A stretch of 64,000 nucleotides of DNA from Actinoplanes solisilvae (GCF_003999975.1 NZ_RJAC01000025.1:1-64000), one strand, 5' to 3'; positions 43,782 through 52,915 are shown, numbered from the stretch's first letter. A program made the numbers and translations. The notes: generated by a model not told the origin, from the letters alone.

Positions 43782-45263
43782 TCAGCTGGCCCGGCAGGTG
43801 GTGTCCCGGGCCGGCATCTTGCCCTCGACCAGCCAGTCCGCGGTGATGTGGAGGGCGCAGGCGTTGGTGTGGACGAGGAAGACGCCGTGGCCGCTGTCCT
43901 CGGCGGTCACCAGCTTGGCGCGCGAGGCGAACTTGTCGCGCAGCAGCTTTCCGCCCGCCCACGGGGTGACCGGGTCGTGGCGGTTCTGCAGGATCAGGAT
44001 GTTGGCCGGGCCCTTGGCGTCGATTTTCACCGGAGGCTCGTACGGCTCGTGCTTCCAATAGGCGCAGGGCGTGATGTTGGCGGTCGCGGCGCCGAACAGC
44101 GGGTACCGCTTGCGGTCCTCGGCGACGGCCCGGCGGTAGGTCGCCACGTCCTCGGGCCAGTCGCTGTCGTTGCAGGTGGACGCGAGGAACGCCGTGAAGG
44201 CGTTGTCGCTGGGGTTCGGCACCGCCGCCTGCGTGGTGGCCGCCGGGGCTTCGGCAGGGTTGAGGTAGGTCTGCACGGTGCGCGCTGTCCGCCCGTACGA
44301 CAACTCGCTGTAGAGCCCGGCGAAGGTGAGGTACCGCAGGACGGCGCCGTCGACACCGTCCGGCGCGGGGGTCTTGTCGAGCCGCTCGACGATGCGCAGG
44401 AAGGTCTGGCGGACCTGCTGCGGCGTACGACCCAGGCCGTACGAGTCGTGCCGGGTCGCCACCCAACGGGCGAAGTCGGGGAACGTCTGCTCGAAGCCGA
44501 GCCCGAACCGGCGCATGCCCGCCGGGTCGAGGTGGGTGTCGCCGACGTTGCTGTCGAAGACGATCCGGTCCGTGGTCTTCGGGAACAGGGAGACGTACGT
44601 CGAGCCGAGGGCCGTGCCGTAGGACGCTCCGTAGTAGCTGGCCTTCTTCTCACCGAGCGCGGCCCGGACGCGATCCAGGTCGCGAGCCGTGTTCGCCGTG
44701 GTGATGTGCCGCAGCCGGCCGTCCTTGTCGGCGGCGGCGCACTTGTCGGCCACCTGCTTCGCGATGGCGGCCTGCCGGGTCACCGCGGCGTCGTCGGGCG
44801 CGTACGGCGGAACGTTGGCCCAGTACGGGTCCTCGAGCGTGAAGCCGCAGCTCACCCTCGTCGAACCCCCGACTCCCCGGGTGTCCATGCCGATCAGGTC
44901 GTACGCGTCCGAGACGGTGGTCGGCAGGCCCCGGCTGACCAGGAAGGCGCCCTGGTCGATCCCGCGGCCGCCCGGCCCGCCCGGGTTGAGCAGCAGGATG
45001 CCGCGCCGCTTGGCCGGGTTGGTGCTGGGAATCTTCGAGATCATGATCTCGATCTGCTCGCCGTCCGGGTCGCGGTAGTCCAGGGGCACGGGGATCTTCG
45101 CGCACTGCACCGCCACCGCCGCCGGCATCACGACTTCGGCCGGACACGCCTCCCACGTCAGCGCGGGTGCGGCTGGCCGGGCCACAGCAGCCGGCCCGGC
45201 CACCACGAATGCGCCGAGCAAGGCGATCACCCCGATCAGCACGGCGCCACGTTTTCGGTACAT
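43782..45263 (-). CDS. Secreted alpha/beta hydrolase, S33 tripeptidyl-aminopeptidase-like
   Basis: A 493-residue exported hydrolase. A signal peptide ends near AAVARPAAP. LNPGGPGGRGID is the oxyanion region, YYGASYGTALGSTY the nucleophile elbow, RHDPVTPWAGGKLL the acid region and EDSGHGVFLVHTNAC the histidine. It is a paralogue of the protein at 35818-37281 (shared TTANTARDxDRxRxALGE). ATG 45263 has GGAGGTTGCAC upstream. Element 13 lies 38 bases before it. Confidence 0.85.
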   Translation of the reverse strand: MYRKRGAVLIGVIALLGAFVVAGPAAVARPAAPALTWEACPAEVVMPAAVAVQCAKIPVPLDYRDPDGEQIEIMISKIPSTNPAKRRGILLLNPGGPGGRGIDQGAFLVSRGLPTTVSDAYDLIGMDTRGVGGSTRVSCGFTLEDPYWANVPPYAPDDAAVTRQAAIAKQVADKCAAADKDGRLRHITTANTARDLDRVRAALGEKKASYYGASYGTALGSTYVSLFPKTTDRIVFDSNVGDTHLDPAGMRRFGLGFEQTFPDFARWVATRHDSYGLGRTPQQVRQTFLRIVERLDKTPAPDGVDGAVLRYLTFAGLYSELSYGRTARTVQTYLNPAEAPAATTQAAVPNPSDNAFTAFLASTCNDSDWPEDVATYRRAVAEDRKRYPLFGAATANITPCAYWKHEPYEPPVKIDAKGPANILILQNRHDPVTPWAGGKLLRDKFASRAKLVTAEDSGHGVFLVHTNACALHITADWLVEGKMPARDTTCRAS

Positions 45264-45300
45264 GTGCAACCTCCTGCGTCGTCCGTCGGCATTCGGTGTC

Positions 45301-45331
45301 ATGCGACACCATGTCGAGGGAACACAGTCAA
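45301..45331 (-). promoter_or_regulatory. MerR-type promoter element 13
   Basis: TTGACT, 19 bases with GTGT and GACATGGT, TCGCAT on the - strand. It drives the S33 peptidase and sits back to back with element 14, four bases apart. Confidence 0.85.
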
Positions 45332-45335
45332 GGTC

Positions 45336-45366
45336 TTGACCCTGTTCGGAGAACATGGTTTCTGCT
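45336..45366 (+). promoter_or_regulatory. MerR-type promoter element 14
   Basis: TTGACC, 19 bases with CTGT and AACATGGT, TCTGCT. It drives the hydrolase-DUF5996 operon. Both elements of this divergent pair share the variant ACATGGT right arm. Confidence 0.85.
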
Positions 45367-45412
45367 GGGCCCGAGCCGCGACCTGTCCTGCCGGCCCATG
45401 AAAGGAACTGAA

Positions 45413-46117
45413 GTGAAACCCACCATCGTTCTGGTGCACGGTGCGTTCGCCGAATCCGCCAGCTGGGGCGGCGTCATCCAGCGCCTGCTCGACGACCGCT
45501 ACCCGGTCATCGCCGCGCCCAATCCGTTGCGCAGCCTGTCCGGCGACGCGGCCGTCGTCTCCAGCATCCTGAGCACGATCGACGGGCCGGTCGTGCTCGT
45601 CGGCCACTCGTACGGTGGGGCGGTCATCTCGAACGCCGCCGTCGGGCACGACCACGTCAAGGCGCTCGTTTTCGTGGCCGCCTTCGCGCCCGAAGCCGGC
45701 GAGAGCATCGGCGCGTTGTCCGGCAAGTTCCCCGGCAGCACCCTGGGCGAGACTCTGCAGGAAGTCCCCCTGGCCGACGGAACCGTTGATCTGTACATCC
45801 GGCAGGAGAAGTTCCACCGGCAGTTCAGCGCCGACGTCCCGGCCGAGCGGGCCGTCATCGACGCGGCCGCTCAACGCCCGCTGAACACCGCCGCGCTCAA
45901 CGAGGGGTCCGGCGACCCGGCGTGGACGAGTGTGCCGTCCTGGTTCGTCTACCCGGAGCTGGACTACAACATCCCACTCGAGGCACACCGCTTCATGGCC
46001 AAGCGGGCGGGTGCTCGTGCCGCCGTGGAACTCGCGGGCGCGTCGCACGCCATTCCCGCGTCGGAGCCGGTCGCGGTCGCGGAGATCATCCTCGATGCCG
46101 CGCGATCGATCGGCTGA
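45413..46117 (+). CDS. Alpha/beta hydrolase (EstC/salicylate-esterase-like)
   Basis: A 234-residue cytoplasmic hydrolase. IVLVHGAFAESASW is the oxyanion region, VVLVGHSYGGAVISNAA the nucleophile elbow, and ELAGASHAIPASEP the histidine region. Similar proteins occur widely in actinomycetes and hydrolyse small esters. GTG 45413 with AAAGGA eight bases upstream is preferred to ATG 45398. The next gene starts four bases after the stop. Confidence 0.85.
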   Translation: MKPTIVLVHGAFAESASWGGVIQRLLDDRYPVIAAPNPLRSLSGDAAVVSSILSTIDGPVVLVGHSYGGAVISNAAVGHDHVKALVFVAAFAPEAGESIGALSGKFPGSTLGETLQEVPLADGTVDLYIRQEKFHRQFSADVPAERAVIDAAAQRPLNTAALNEGSGDPAWTSVPSWFVYPELDYNIPLEAHRFMAKRAGARAAVELAGASHAIPASEPVAVAEIILDAARSIG

Positions 46118-46121
46118 TCCG

Positions 46122-47018
46122 ATGGAGAAAACGATCACCGACTCGTGGCCCCGGCTGCGCGTGGCCGACTGGACCGAGACCCGCGACACCCTGCACATGT
46201 GGACCCAGATCGTCGGCAAGATCCGGATGGCGTACACGCCGTCGGCCAACCACTGGTGGCACGTCACGCTCTATCCCACGGCCCGCGGCCTGACCACCTC
46301 GGCCGTGCCGTACGACAAGGGCGTCTTCGACATCGAGTTCGACTTCGTCGACGAGCGGCTGCGCGTGCGCACCAGCGACGGCGGCTCGCGGGAGGTGGTT
46401 CTCGAACCGAAGCCGGTCGCGACGTTCTACCGCGAGACGCTCGAGGCCTTGGCCGCGCTCGGCCTGGAGCCCAGCATCCACCCGGTGCCCAACGAGGTCG
46501 AGCTCGCGATCCCCTTCGCCGAGAACGAACGGAACTGCTCGTACGACGGGGAAGCCGCGCGGCTGTTCTGGCAACAGCTGCTGCAGGCCGAACGGGTGAT
46601 GAGCCGCTTCCGCTCCGAGTTCGTGGGCAAGGCCAGCCCGGTGCACTTCTTCTGGGGTGCGATGGATCTGGCCTACACCCGCTTCTCCGGCCGGCTCGCC
46701 CCGCAACACCCGGGTGGCGTGCCCAACTGCCCGCCGTCGGTCATGCACGAGGGCTACTCGCACGAGCTGGCCAGCTTCGGTTTCTGGCCGGGCGGAGGCG
46801 GCGAGGGGGCCTTCTATGCGTACGCCTATCCGGAACCGCCGGGCTACCGGGAGCGCACGGAGGCGTACTACGACAAGACCCTGCAGGAGTGTGTGCTCCC
46901 GTACGAGAAGGTGGCCGAGTCGGACGATCCCGACGCGACCCTCCTCGAGTTCCTCCGCGTGACCTACGGCGCCGCCGCCGACCTGGCCGGCTGGGACCGC
47001 ACGGCCGTGGACGCGTGA
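46122..47018 (+). CDS. DUF5996-family protein
   Basis: A 298-residue protein. WTETRDTLHMWTQIVGKIRM, ANHWWHVTLYPTARGLTTS and HFFWGAMDLAYTRFSGR are hallmark segments of the DUF5996 family, which has no assigned function. It lies four bases after the hydrolase gene in the same operon, so it belongs to the element 14 transcript. A clear hairpin follows. Confidence 0.8.
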   Translation: MEKTITDSWPRLRVADWTETRDTLHMWTQIVGKIRMAYTPSANHWWHVTLYPTARGLTTSAVPYDKGVFDIEFDFVDERLRVRTSDGGSREVVLEPKPVATFYRETLEALAALGLEPSIHPVPNEVELAIPFAENERNCSYDGEAARLFWQQLLQAERVMSRFRSEFVGKASPVHFFWGAMDLAYTRFSGRLAPQHPGGVPNCPPSVMHEGYSHELASFGFWPGGGGEGAFYAYAYPEPPGYRERTEAYYDKTLQECVLPYEKVAESDDPDATLLEFLRVTYGAAADLAGWDRTAVDA

Positions 47019-47021
47019 CGG

Positions 47022-47057
47022 GTCGCGTCCCCTGGACGGGGGTTCGGGGGACGCGAC
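47022..47057. terminator. Hairpin terminator
   Basis: Perfect 11-bp arms GTCGCGTCCCC (47022-47032) and GGGGACGCGAC (47047-47057) right after the DUF5996 stop. Confidence 0.8.
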
Positions 47058-47064
47058 TCTGCCG

Positions 47065-47437
47065 TCAGCTCCCGGGCTGGGAAGGTGCGCTGCCGTTGTC
47101 GACGAAGGTGTAGACGGTGCGCAGGGGCGCGTCGCTCAGCTTCTCGGCGATCAGCCCTCGCTCGGGCGAGATCTGCAGGTAGGCGCCCTGGTTGCTGATG
47201 CCGTAGCCGTCGGTCGCGGCTTCGGGGGCCTTACGGATCCGGAAGAGCTGGCCTTGGCGGCGGGTGTCGCAGGCGGCGGCCACGACGGTCAGCGGATTCG
47301 AGCCGTTCTCGCGGATGCCCAGGCAGGACGGTTCGCCGCCGTAGCCGGCCTTGGCGGTGCGGATGTGGTGGAGGCCGTCACGGACCGGCACGAACACGAA
47401 CAGGGTGAAGTCCGACGGCCCGTCGGTGAGGTTGAGC
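47065..47437 (-). pseudogene. C-terminal part of a secreted-type protein, possibly beta-trefoil
   Basis: The frame reads LNLTDGPSDFTLFVFVPVRD, then CLGIRENGSNPLTVVAAACD and GQLFRI, resembling one repeat of a ricin-like fold, and ends VYTFVDNGSAPSQPGS. It stays open upstream of the first ATG (47397) until about 47437, where it meets the truncated SARP gene head to head. The N-terminal part and signal are missing, so this is a remnant. Confidence 0.45.
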
Positions 47438-47441
47438 CGGC

Positions 47442-48836
47442 GTGCCGGGCGCCTTCGCCGAGTTGGAACGCACCCGGCTGGAGCAGCTGCGAACGGCCGC
47501 AGCCGAGGATCTCGCCGGTGACGAGATCGAGCTGGGCCGGCCCGCCGAGACGGTGGACGGCCTGGTCGCGCTGATCGCCGGGCACCCGCTGCGCGAACGC
47601 CCCCGTGAGCTGCTGATGCTGGCGCTCTACCGGTGCGGCCGGCCGGCCGACGCGCTCGAGGCCTACCGGGCCGCCCGGTCGACCCTGCGCGACCAGCTCG
47701 GGATGGACCCGGGCCCGGCCCTGCAGAGGATGCATGCCCGGGTTCTCGCCCGGGACCCGGATCTGCTGGCGACCCGGCCTCCGGCCGCGCGCGTCACCCC
47801 CGCGCAACTGCCAGCCGACCTGCCCGACTTCGTGGGCCGGGTGGACGAGCTGCGCTCGATCACCGAGGCGCTGCGGCCCAGCGGCTCCTCCGTCCCGATG
47901 GTCGGTATCGACGGCATCGGAGGCGTCGGGAAGACCGCGCTCGCTGTCCACGCCGCGCACCGGATCGCCGAGCGGTTCCTGGACGGGCAGATCGTGGTCG
48001 ACGGCGACGCCGTGGGAACCGCGTTCAACGCGCTCGCCGGCCTGATTCGCGCGCTGACCGGGGCGGCCGTGCCGGATTCCCTGGCGGAGCGTACGGCGGT
48101 GTGGCGCTCGTTGACGGCCGGCCGGCGCATCCTGCTCGTCCTGGACGGCGTCCGGGACGGCTCCCTGGTCCGGCCCTTGATGCCGGGCGCGGGCGGGGCG
48201 GCGGTGCTGCTGACCTCGCGGAGGAAGCTGGTGGAGGCGGCCGGGGCGCGCTGGCTGACCCTGGGCCCGCTCAGCCCCGGCGAGACCGAGCGGCTGCTGG
48301 GAACGATCATCGGCGAGAGCCGGCTCCGGGGCGAACCCGAGGCGGCCCGGCGACTAGCGCAGGGCACGGCCGGGCTCGGGCAGGCCGTACGCGCGGTCGG
48401 TCTGCGGCTCGTCTCCCGCCCGCAGTGGAGCCTGGCCAAGGCGAGTACGCGCATTCTCTTCGAGATGCCGGTAGCCCGTCTGCGTGCTGCGGAGGGCGAG
48501 GAGATCGACTCGCCCTACGCGGAGGCCATGAGCGTGCTCGCGCCCGATGCGGCGCGGACGCTCCGGCTGCTGGCGCTGTCGCGCGACTGGGAGATCACCG
48601 TGCCGGTCGTGGCCGCGTTGCTCATGGTGCCCGAGACCCATGCCGAGGACCTGCTGGAGGCGCTGGCCGACGTCCACCTGATCGAGGCGGACGGCGACGG
48701 CTGGTACCACTACCTGAATCCGGTGTGGAACTTCGCCCATCGCCGGGCGTTGCTCGACGACGGCCCGGACGCCGTCCGAGCTGTGCTCGCGCGGTGGCAC
48801 GCGTACCGCGTCAGTATCCCGTCGCCGGGGCGATGA
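47442..48836 (+). pseudogene. SARP/AfsR-type regulator lacking its DNA-binding domain
   Basis: The frame starts within the BTAD domain (AELERTRLEQLRTAAAEDLA, then HPLRERPRELLMLALYRCGR and GMDPGPALQRMHARVL) and continues with an NB-ARC-like ATPase (GIDGIGGVGKTALAVHAAH, ILLVLDGV). The winged-helix DNA-binding part that should precede BTAD is absent; the break is near 47440. No proper start codon context is present (GTG/ATG-like codon after CGGC only). The protein, if made, could not bind DNA in the usual way. About 465 residues remain and the frame is otherwise intact. Confidence 0.75.
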
Positions 48837-48859
48837 CGAGCACGCGCGCCCCGCGGCCT

Positions 48860-49270
48860 TCAGCTGCTACGGCACGCGTTGTCGCAGAACGGTCGCTTCG
48901 CCGATCGGCCGCAGGCGCACAGCGTCATCCGGTGTTCCGGGTGAGGTTGCGAGCCGGGGCCGGTCAGCGTCAGGTTGCCGTGCAGCAGGATCTGCCCGCG
49001 CTCGTTCACGGTCACGACGGTGGGGTCGGGCGGTGTCTCGTCGACGCCCCCGTCGTTCCGGGTGTATTGCAGCGCGCCGCTGGGGCAGCGCTCCACCACG
49101 GCGGCCAGAGCGGCGGCGCCGGCGTTGTCCGGGGTGATCCAGGGCCGGGCGGAGACGTCGAACACCTCCGGGAGGCCGCGCACGCACTCGGCGAAGTGCA
49201 GGCACCGGCCTCCCTCGAACGTGATCGTGATGTCGGATCCCGGGTACGACTTCAGATTTGCCTCACTCAT
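48860..49270 (-). CDS. Fer4_19 + CDGSH-type iron-sulfur protein (YjdI-like)
   Basis: A 136-residue protein. The first part, FEGGRCLHFAECVRGLPEVF and VVERCPSGALQY, is the divergent 4Fe-4S (Fer4_19) domain of the E. coli YjdI type. The second part ends CACGRSAKRPFCDNAC, a CDGSH-like 2Fe-2S motif in which the usual GSH is NAC, so the histidine ligand is replaced by cysteine. It overlaps the acetyltransferase gene by eight bases. The pairing matches yjdJ-yjdI of E. coli. Confidence 0.8.
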   Translation of the reverse strand: MSEANLKSYPGSDITITFEGGRCLHFAECVRGLPEVFDVSARPWITPDNAGAAALAAVVERCPSGALQYTRNDGGVDETPPDPTVVTVNERGQILLHGNLTLTGPGSQPHPEHRMTLCACGRSAKRPFCDNACRSS

Positions 49271-49589
49271 CGTGCTCGCCCAGCACGGCGCGGGAGCTCT
49301 GGCCGCGACGGGTCAGATCCTGGTACTCCGGGTGGATCTTGATGAACCTCGCGATGAACGGGCACGCCGGCACTACCCGCAGGCCCCTTTGTCGTACGTC
49401 GTCGAGGGCCTGACGCGCGAGCCGGCTGCCCAACCGTTGTCCTTCGTAGGCGATCGCCACCTCGGTGTGGATGAAGACGATCCGCTCCTTCTCGAGGTAG
49501 TAGACGGCGAAGCCCGCGAGCTCGCCGTCCACGGCGATCTCGTAGCGGTGCTGTGCGGGATTGTCGCGCACGTCGACGTTGTCGCTCAT
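49263..49589 (-). CDS. GNAT-family N-acetyltransferase (YjdJ-like)
   Basis: A 108-residue short acetyltransferase of the COG2388 type. HRYEIAVDGELAGFAVYYLE, then FIHTEVAIAYEGQRLGSRLA (acetyl-CoA binding loop QRLGSRLA) and VVPACPFIARFIKIHPEYQDL are conserved for this branch. ATG 49589 has GGAAGGACACC upstream and discards a longer shadow reading. Element 15 lies about 98 bases upstream. It is translationally coupled to the iron-sulfur protein gene. Confidence 0.85.
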   Translation of the reverse strand: MSDNVDVRDNPAQHRYEIAVDGELAGFAVYYLEKERIVFIHTEVAIAYEGQRLGSRLARQALDDVRQRGLRVVPACPFIARFIKIHPEYQDLTRRGQSSRAVLGEHDE

Positions 49590-49686
49590 GGTGTCCTTCC
49601 GGTGGGGCGGCCGACAGCGGGACCAGATCCGTCGTCCGCCGTTGGGCGATCCCGACGAGGCACACTCGGCCCCTCGGTGCGTTGTC

Positions 49687-49717
49687 AGCCAACACCGTGT
49701 GGCTGGAACACCGTCAA
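49687..49717 (-). promoter_or_regulatory. MerR-type promoter element 15
   Basis: TTGACG, 19 bases with GTGT and CACACGG, TTGGCT on the - strand, driving the acetyltransferase/iron-sulfur pair. The spacer is identical to that of element 1. Confidence 0.85.
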
Positions 49718-49880
49718 GTACCACTGGTCGGTACGCATTCAGAGACGGCGCTCTTCGAGTTTCATGGCGATCAAGAGCGCGAGGGCCGCGGTCGCGAACG
49801 TTGTTGAGTTGCGGACGATCCGCGGAGTCTGCTCGGATGCGGCGACGAACCGGAGCGGGGTGCGGCGCCGTGACGCCGGC

Positions 49881-49911
49881 TTGACCCTGTGGTTAGAACG
49901 TACTTTTCAAT
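49881..49911 (+). promoter_or_regulatory. MerR-type promoter element 16 (right arm diverged)
   Basis: TTGACC, 19 bases with CTGTGG and AACGTAC, TTCAAT. Spacing and left arm fit, the right arm does not. An ATG lies six bases after the -10 (49917), and the third LuxR gene follows at 50101. Confidence 0.55.
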
Positions 49912-49916
49912 CGACG

Positions 49917-50141
49917 ATGAACCGGTTTCCGAAACTCGGACTTAATCGGATGGAGGGCGGCACATGGGGACCACTTCGCGTGAGGGCTCAAGCATGCCGT
50001 CCCCCGGCGCCGGCTCCGGGCGGCGCGACGATCGGCCGGGCCCGCGCGCTCGCCGGGCGCCGGAGGCTCCCGTGCGTCGGCGGGCGGGCTGACCACCGGC
50101 ATGGGCGTCGACGGATCCGGCCTGGTGGGACGGGCGAATGA
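49917..50141 (+). other. Possible leaderless leader ORF (74 codons)
   Basis: ATG 49917 lies where element 16 would start transcription. The frame reads MNRFPKLGLNRMEGGTWGPL and becomes Arg/Pro/Gly rich, then overlaps the LuxR start in another frame by 41 bases. It may be a leader peptide coupled to the LuxR gene, or chance. No family match. Confidence 0.3.
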
Positions 50142-52911
50142 GTTGGCCGAGCTCGCCGTCTTCCTGGACGAGACCGCTAAGGACGGCGCCGCCCTGATCC
50201 TCACCGGTGAGCCCGGCGTCGGTAAGACGGCCCTTCTGAACGCGACGACGGACCGGGCGGCGGCGACCGGCATCCGGGTGATCCGGGGTGGCGGTTTCGA
50301 GTACGAATCGGACACCCGCTTCGCGGGCCTGCACCAGCTCGTCTATCCGCTCGGCGCCGAGCTGGCTCTACTGCGGGAGCCCGCGCGGGACGTCCTCGAA
50401 GTCGCGCTCGGTTTCGGAACCGGGCCCGCGCCGGCCGACATAGCGGTCCTGAACGCCGCCCTCCTGCTTTTCGCCGAGGCCGCCCACGAGCAACCCCTGC
50501 TCCTGGTGGTCGACGACCTGCACGTGCTCGACCGGGCCAGCTGGTGCGTGATGAGCTTCGTGGCCCGGCGAACCGGCGGCCACCGCATCGGAGTGCTTGC
50601 TGCCCTCCGCACCGGGATCCCCGAGCTGACCGGTCACCTCCGTCTGCCGGAGCTGCCGGTGGCGCCGCTGGCCGACGTGGACGCGATCAGGCTGCTGTCT
50701 CACCGGTTCACCAGCCTGCCTCGGCGGGTGATCACGAAGGTGGCGGATCAGGCGCAGGGAAACCCGCTGGCCCTGCTGGAATTCGGTGCCCTCGCCTCGG
50801 CGTCCGGCACAACCTCGAGCGGGCTGGTCGCGCCCGGCACGGGGCCGGCCCGAGAGGTGCAGGCGCTCTACGCCGCCCGTGTCACGCGACTGCCGATCGC
50901 CACCCGCGAGTTGTTGCTGCTCGCGGCGCTGGACGGCTCGGGGGAGGTCGGCGTCCTGGAGGAGGCCGGGGGAGCCGAGTGGCTCGACGCGCTCGTCCCC
51001 GCGGAACGGGACCACCTCGTCCACGCCACAGCGGACGGGCACACCGTGCACTTCCGGCACCCGCTGGTGAGGTCGGCCGTGGTCGAGGAGGCGACCCTCG
51101 AACGGCGGCGGGCCGCCCACCGGCGGCTGGCCGAGGTGCTGGCCGGCCAACCCGAACGTCGCGCCGATCACCTGTCGATGGCCACCACGACCCCCGACGA
51201 GACCGTCGCTCAGATCGTGGAGACAGGGGCCCGGGAAAGGCTGCGCCGCGGCGACATCCTCGGCGCCGTGGCCAGACTGCGGCGTGCCGCCGCGCTGAGC
51301 GCCGACCGCTCGAACGGCCGCCGCCGCCTCGCCTACGCCGCATACATCGGCGCCTCGGTCGCCGGGCACCTTGAGCTCTCCCATCAACTGATGCAGGAGC
51401 TGGACGACCCGGGAGCGGGCCGATCCCTGACGGCGTCCGCCGCAGCCGGATATCTGTCTCTGATGACCGACGGTGACGCCGAGACCGCTCACAAGTTGCT
51501 GGTCGAGGCGATCGATGCCCGCACTGCCGGAACGGGCGCCGAACAGGAGGACCTCTCGACCGCCATCTTCACTTTGCTGCTCGTCTGTCACTACTCCGGG
51601 CGGCCGGAACGCTGGGCAGCCCTGTGGCAGCTGGTCGCGACGCTACCGAACACGTCCGCCAGCTCGCCCATCTCCCTGGTGCGCATCCTGCAGGACGTGG
51701 GTTCCGTCCCGGACGAGCTGCTGCACGACCTCGACGAACAGCTCGCGCGACTCGGCGAGGTGACCGAGGCCGACGTCGTCATCCGGACGGCGCTGGCCGC
51801 CTCGTACCTCGATCGTCTGTCCGGCTGCCGGCAGTGGCTGACCCGGGCCATCGACGACGCGCGAGACACCGGCACGGTCGGTGGAGCCCTGCCCACCCTG
51901 GTCATGAGCGCCCTGGACGACCTCTACGCCGGTCGGTGGGACGCGGCCCAGGCCGCGGCGACCGAGGTCATCAGCGCCGGCCGGGACACCGGATATCACC
52001 TGATCACCCGGGTCGGTCACTACATCGCGGCGCTGGTCGCGGCGCACCGCGGCGACTCGGACGCCTGTGCCACCCACTGCTGGATGCTCTTCGAGTGGGC
52101 CGAGAGCCGCGGACTCGGCCGCCTCGGAGACTGGGCGCATCTGGCGCTGGCCCGGGACGCACTCGGCTCCTCGGAGTTCGAGTCGGCGTACGAGCACGCC
52201 TCGGCGATCACTCCGCCCGGCGAGTTGCCACCCTACAATCTGGAGGCGCTGTGGACCGCGTTCGACCTGGTCGAAGCGGCGCTCTATTCCGGTCGTCCAC
52301 AGGAGGCGCTGAAACACGCGGCGGCGATGCGAGACGCCCGGGTCGACCGCATCTCGCCGCGCCTCGCCCTCCTCACGACCGCGATGACCGCGATGACGTC
52401 CTCCCCGCCGGAGGCGACACGACTGTTCGATGTGGCACTCACCCTGCCCGGCATCGAGCAGTGGCCGTTCGAGGTCGCCCGGACGCGCCTGGCCTACGGC
52501 GAGCACCTTCGCCGTCAGTCGCTCCGAGCCGAGGCGCGCGCCCAGCTGTCGGCCGCGCGCGAGCACTTCGAGCGGCTCGGCGCGGCGCCCTGGGCGGCCC
52601 GGGCCACCGCCGAGCTCCGGGCGACCGGGATGACTCGTGCCGGTGGCGTGCGAGCCGGCGACGCCCTCACCCCGCAAGAACTCGAGGTCGCCGAGCTGGC
52701 CGCGGCCGGCATGCCCACGAAGCAGATCGCCGCGCGTCTGGTGATCTCGCCGCGCACCGTGTCGACCCATCTCTATCGGGTCTTTCCCAAGCTGGGCATC
52801 AGCTCACGGGCTGCCCTGCGCGACGCCCTCACCGACCGGCGGCGAGTGACGCCGGCCCACGAAGTCTGTCCGCCGGGGTTGACTGTGTTCCGGCAACACG
52901 GTTTTGAATGA
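50101..52911 (+). CDS. Large ATP-binding LuxR-family (LAL-type) regulator
   Basis: A 936-residue regulator, distinct from the pair at 14255 and 28921. Walker A GEPGVGKT at 36-43, Walker B LLLVVDDLHVLDRAS, a helical repeat region, and a C-terminal LuxR helix-turn-helix (LTPQELEVAELAAAGMPTKQ, LVISPRTVSTHLYRVFPKLG). The last ten residues (LTVFRQHGFE) are encoded by promoter element 17, so the 3' end overlaps the next promoter. Element 16 may drive it, which would place a second-tier regulator in the regulon. Confidence 0.9.
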   Translation: MGVDGSGLVGRANELAELAVFLDETAKDGAALILTGEPGVGKTALLNATTDRAAATGIRVIRGGGFEYESDTRFAGLHQLVYPLGAELALLREPARDVLEVALGFGTGPAPADIAVLNAALLLFAEAAHEQPLLLVVDDLHVLDRASWCVMSFVARRTGGHRIGVLAALRTGIPELTGHLRLPELPVAPLADVDAIRLLSHRFTSLPRRVITKVADQAQGNPLALLEFGALASASGTTSSGLVAPGTGPAREVQALYAARVTRLPIATRELLLLAALDGSGEVGVLEEAGGAEWLDALVPAERDHLVHATADGHTVHFRHPLVRSAVVEEATLERRRAAHRRLAEVLAGQPERRADHLSMATTTPDETVAQIVETGARERLRRGDILGAVARLRRAAALSADRSNGRRRLAYAAYIGASVAGHLELSHQLMQELDDPGAGRSLTASAAAGYLSLMTDGDAETAHKLLVEAIDARTAGTGAEQEDLSTAIFTLLLVCHYSGRPERWAALWQLVATLPNTSASSPISLVRILQDVGSVPDELLHDLDEQLARLGEVTEADVVIRTALAASYLDRLSGCRQWLTRAIDDARDTGTVGGALPTLVMSALDDLYAGRWDAAQAAATEVISAGRDTGYHLITRVGHYIAALVAAHRGDSDACATHCWMLFEWAESRGLGRLGDWAHLALARDALGSSEFESAYEHASAITPPGELPPYNLEALWTAFDLVEAALYSGRPQEALKHAAAMRDARVDRISPRLALLTTAMTAMTSSPPEATRLFDVALTLPGIEQWPFEVARTRLAYGEHLRRQSLRAEARAQLSAAREHFERLGAAPWAARATAELRATGMTRAGGVRAGDALTPQELEVAELAAAGMPTKQIAARLVISPRTVSTHLYRVFPKLGISSRAALRDALTDRRRVTPAHEVCPPGLTVFRQHGFE
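52879..52909 (+). promoter_or_regulatory. MerR-type promoter element 17
   Basis: TTGACT, 19 bases with GTGT and AACACGGT, TTGAAT: the closest copy to consensus. GTG 52916 begins seven bases after the -10. Confidence 0.9.
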
Positions 52912-52915
52912 CCGG

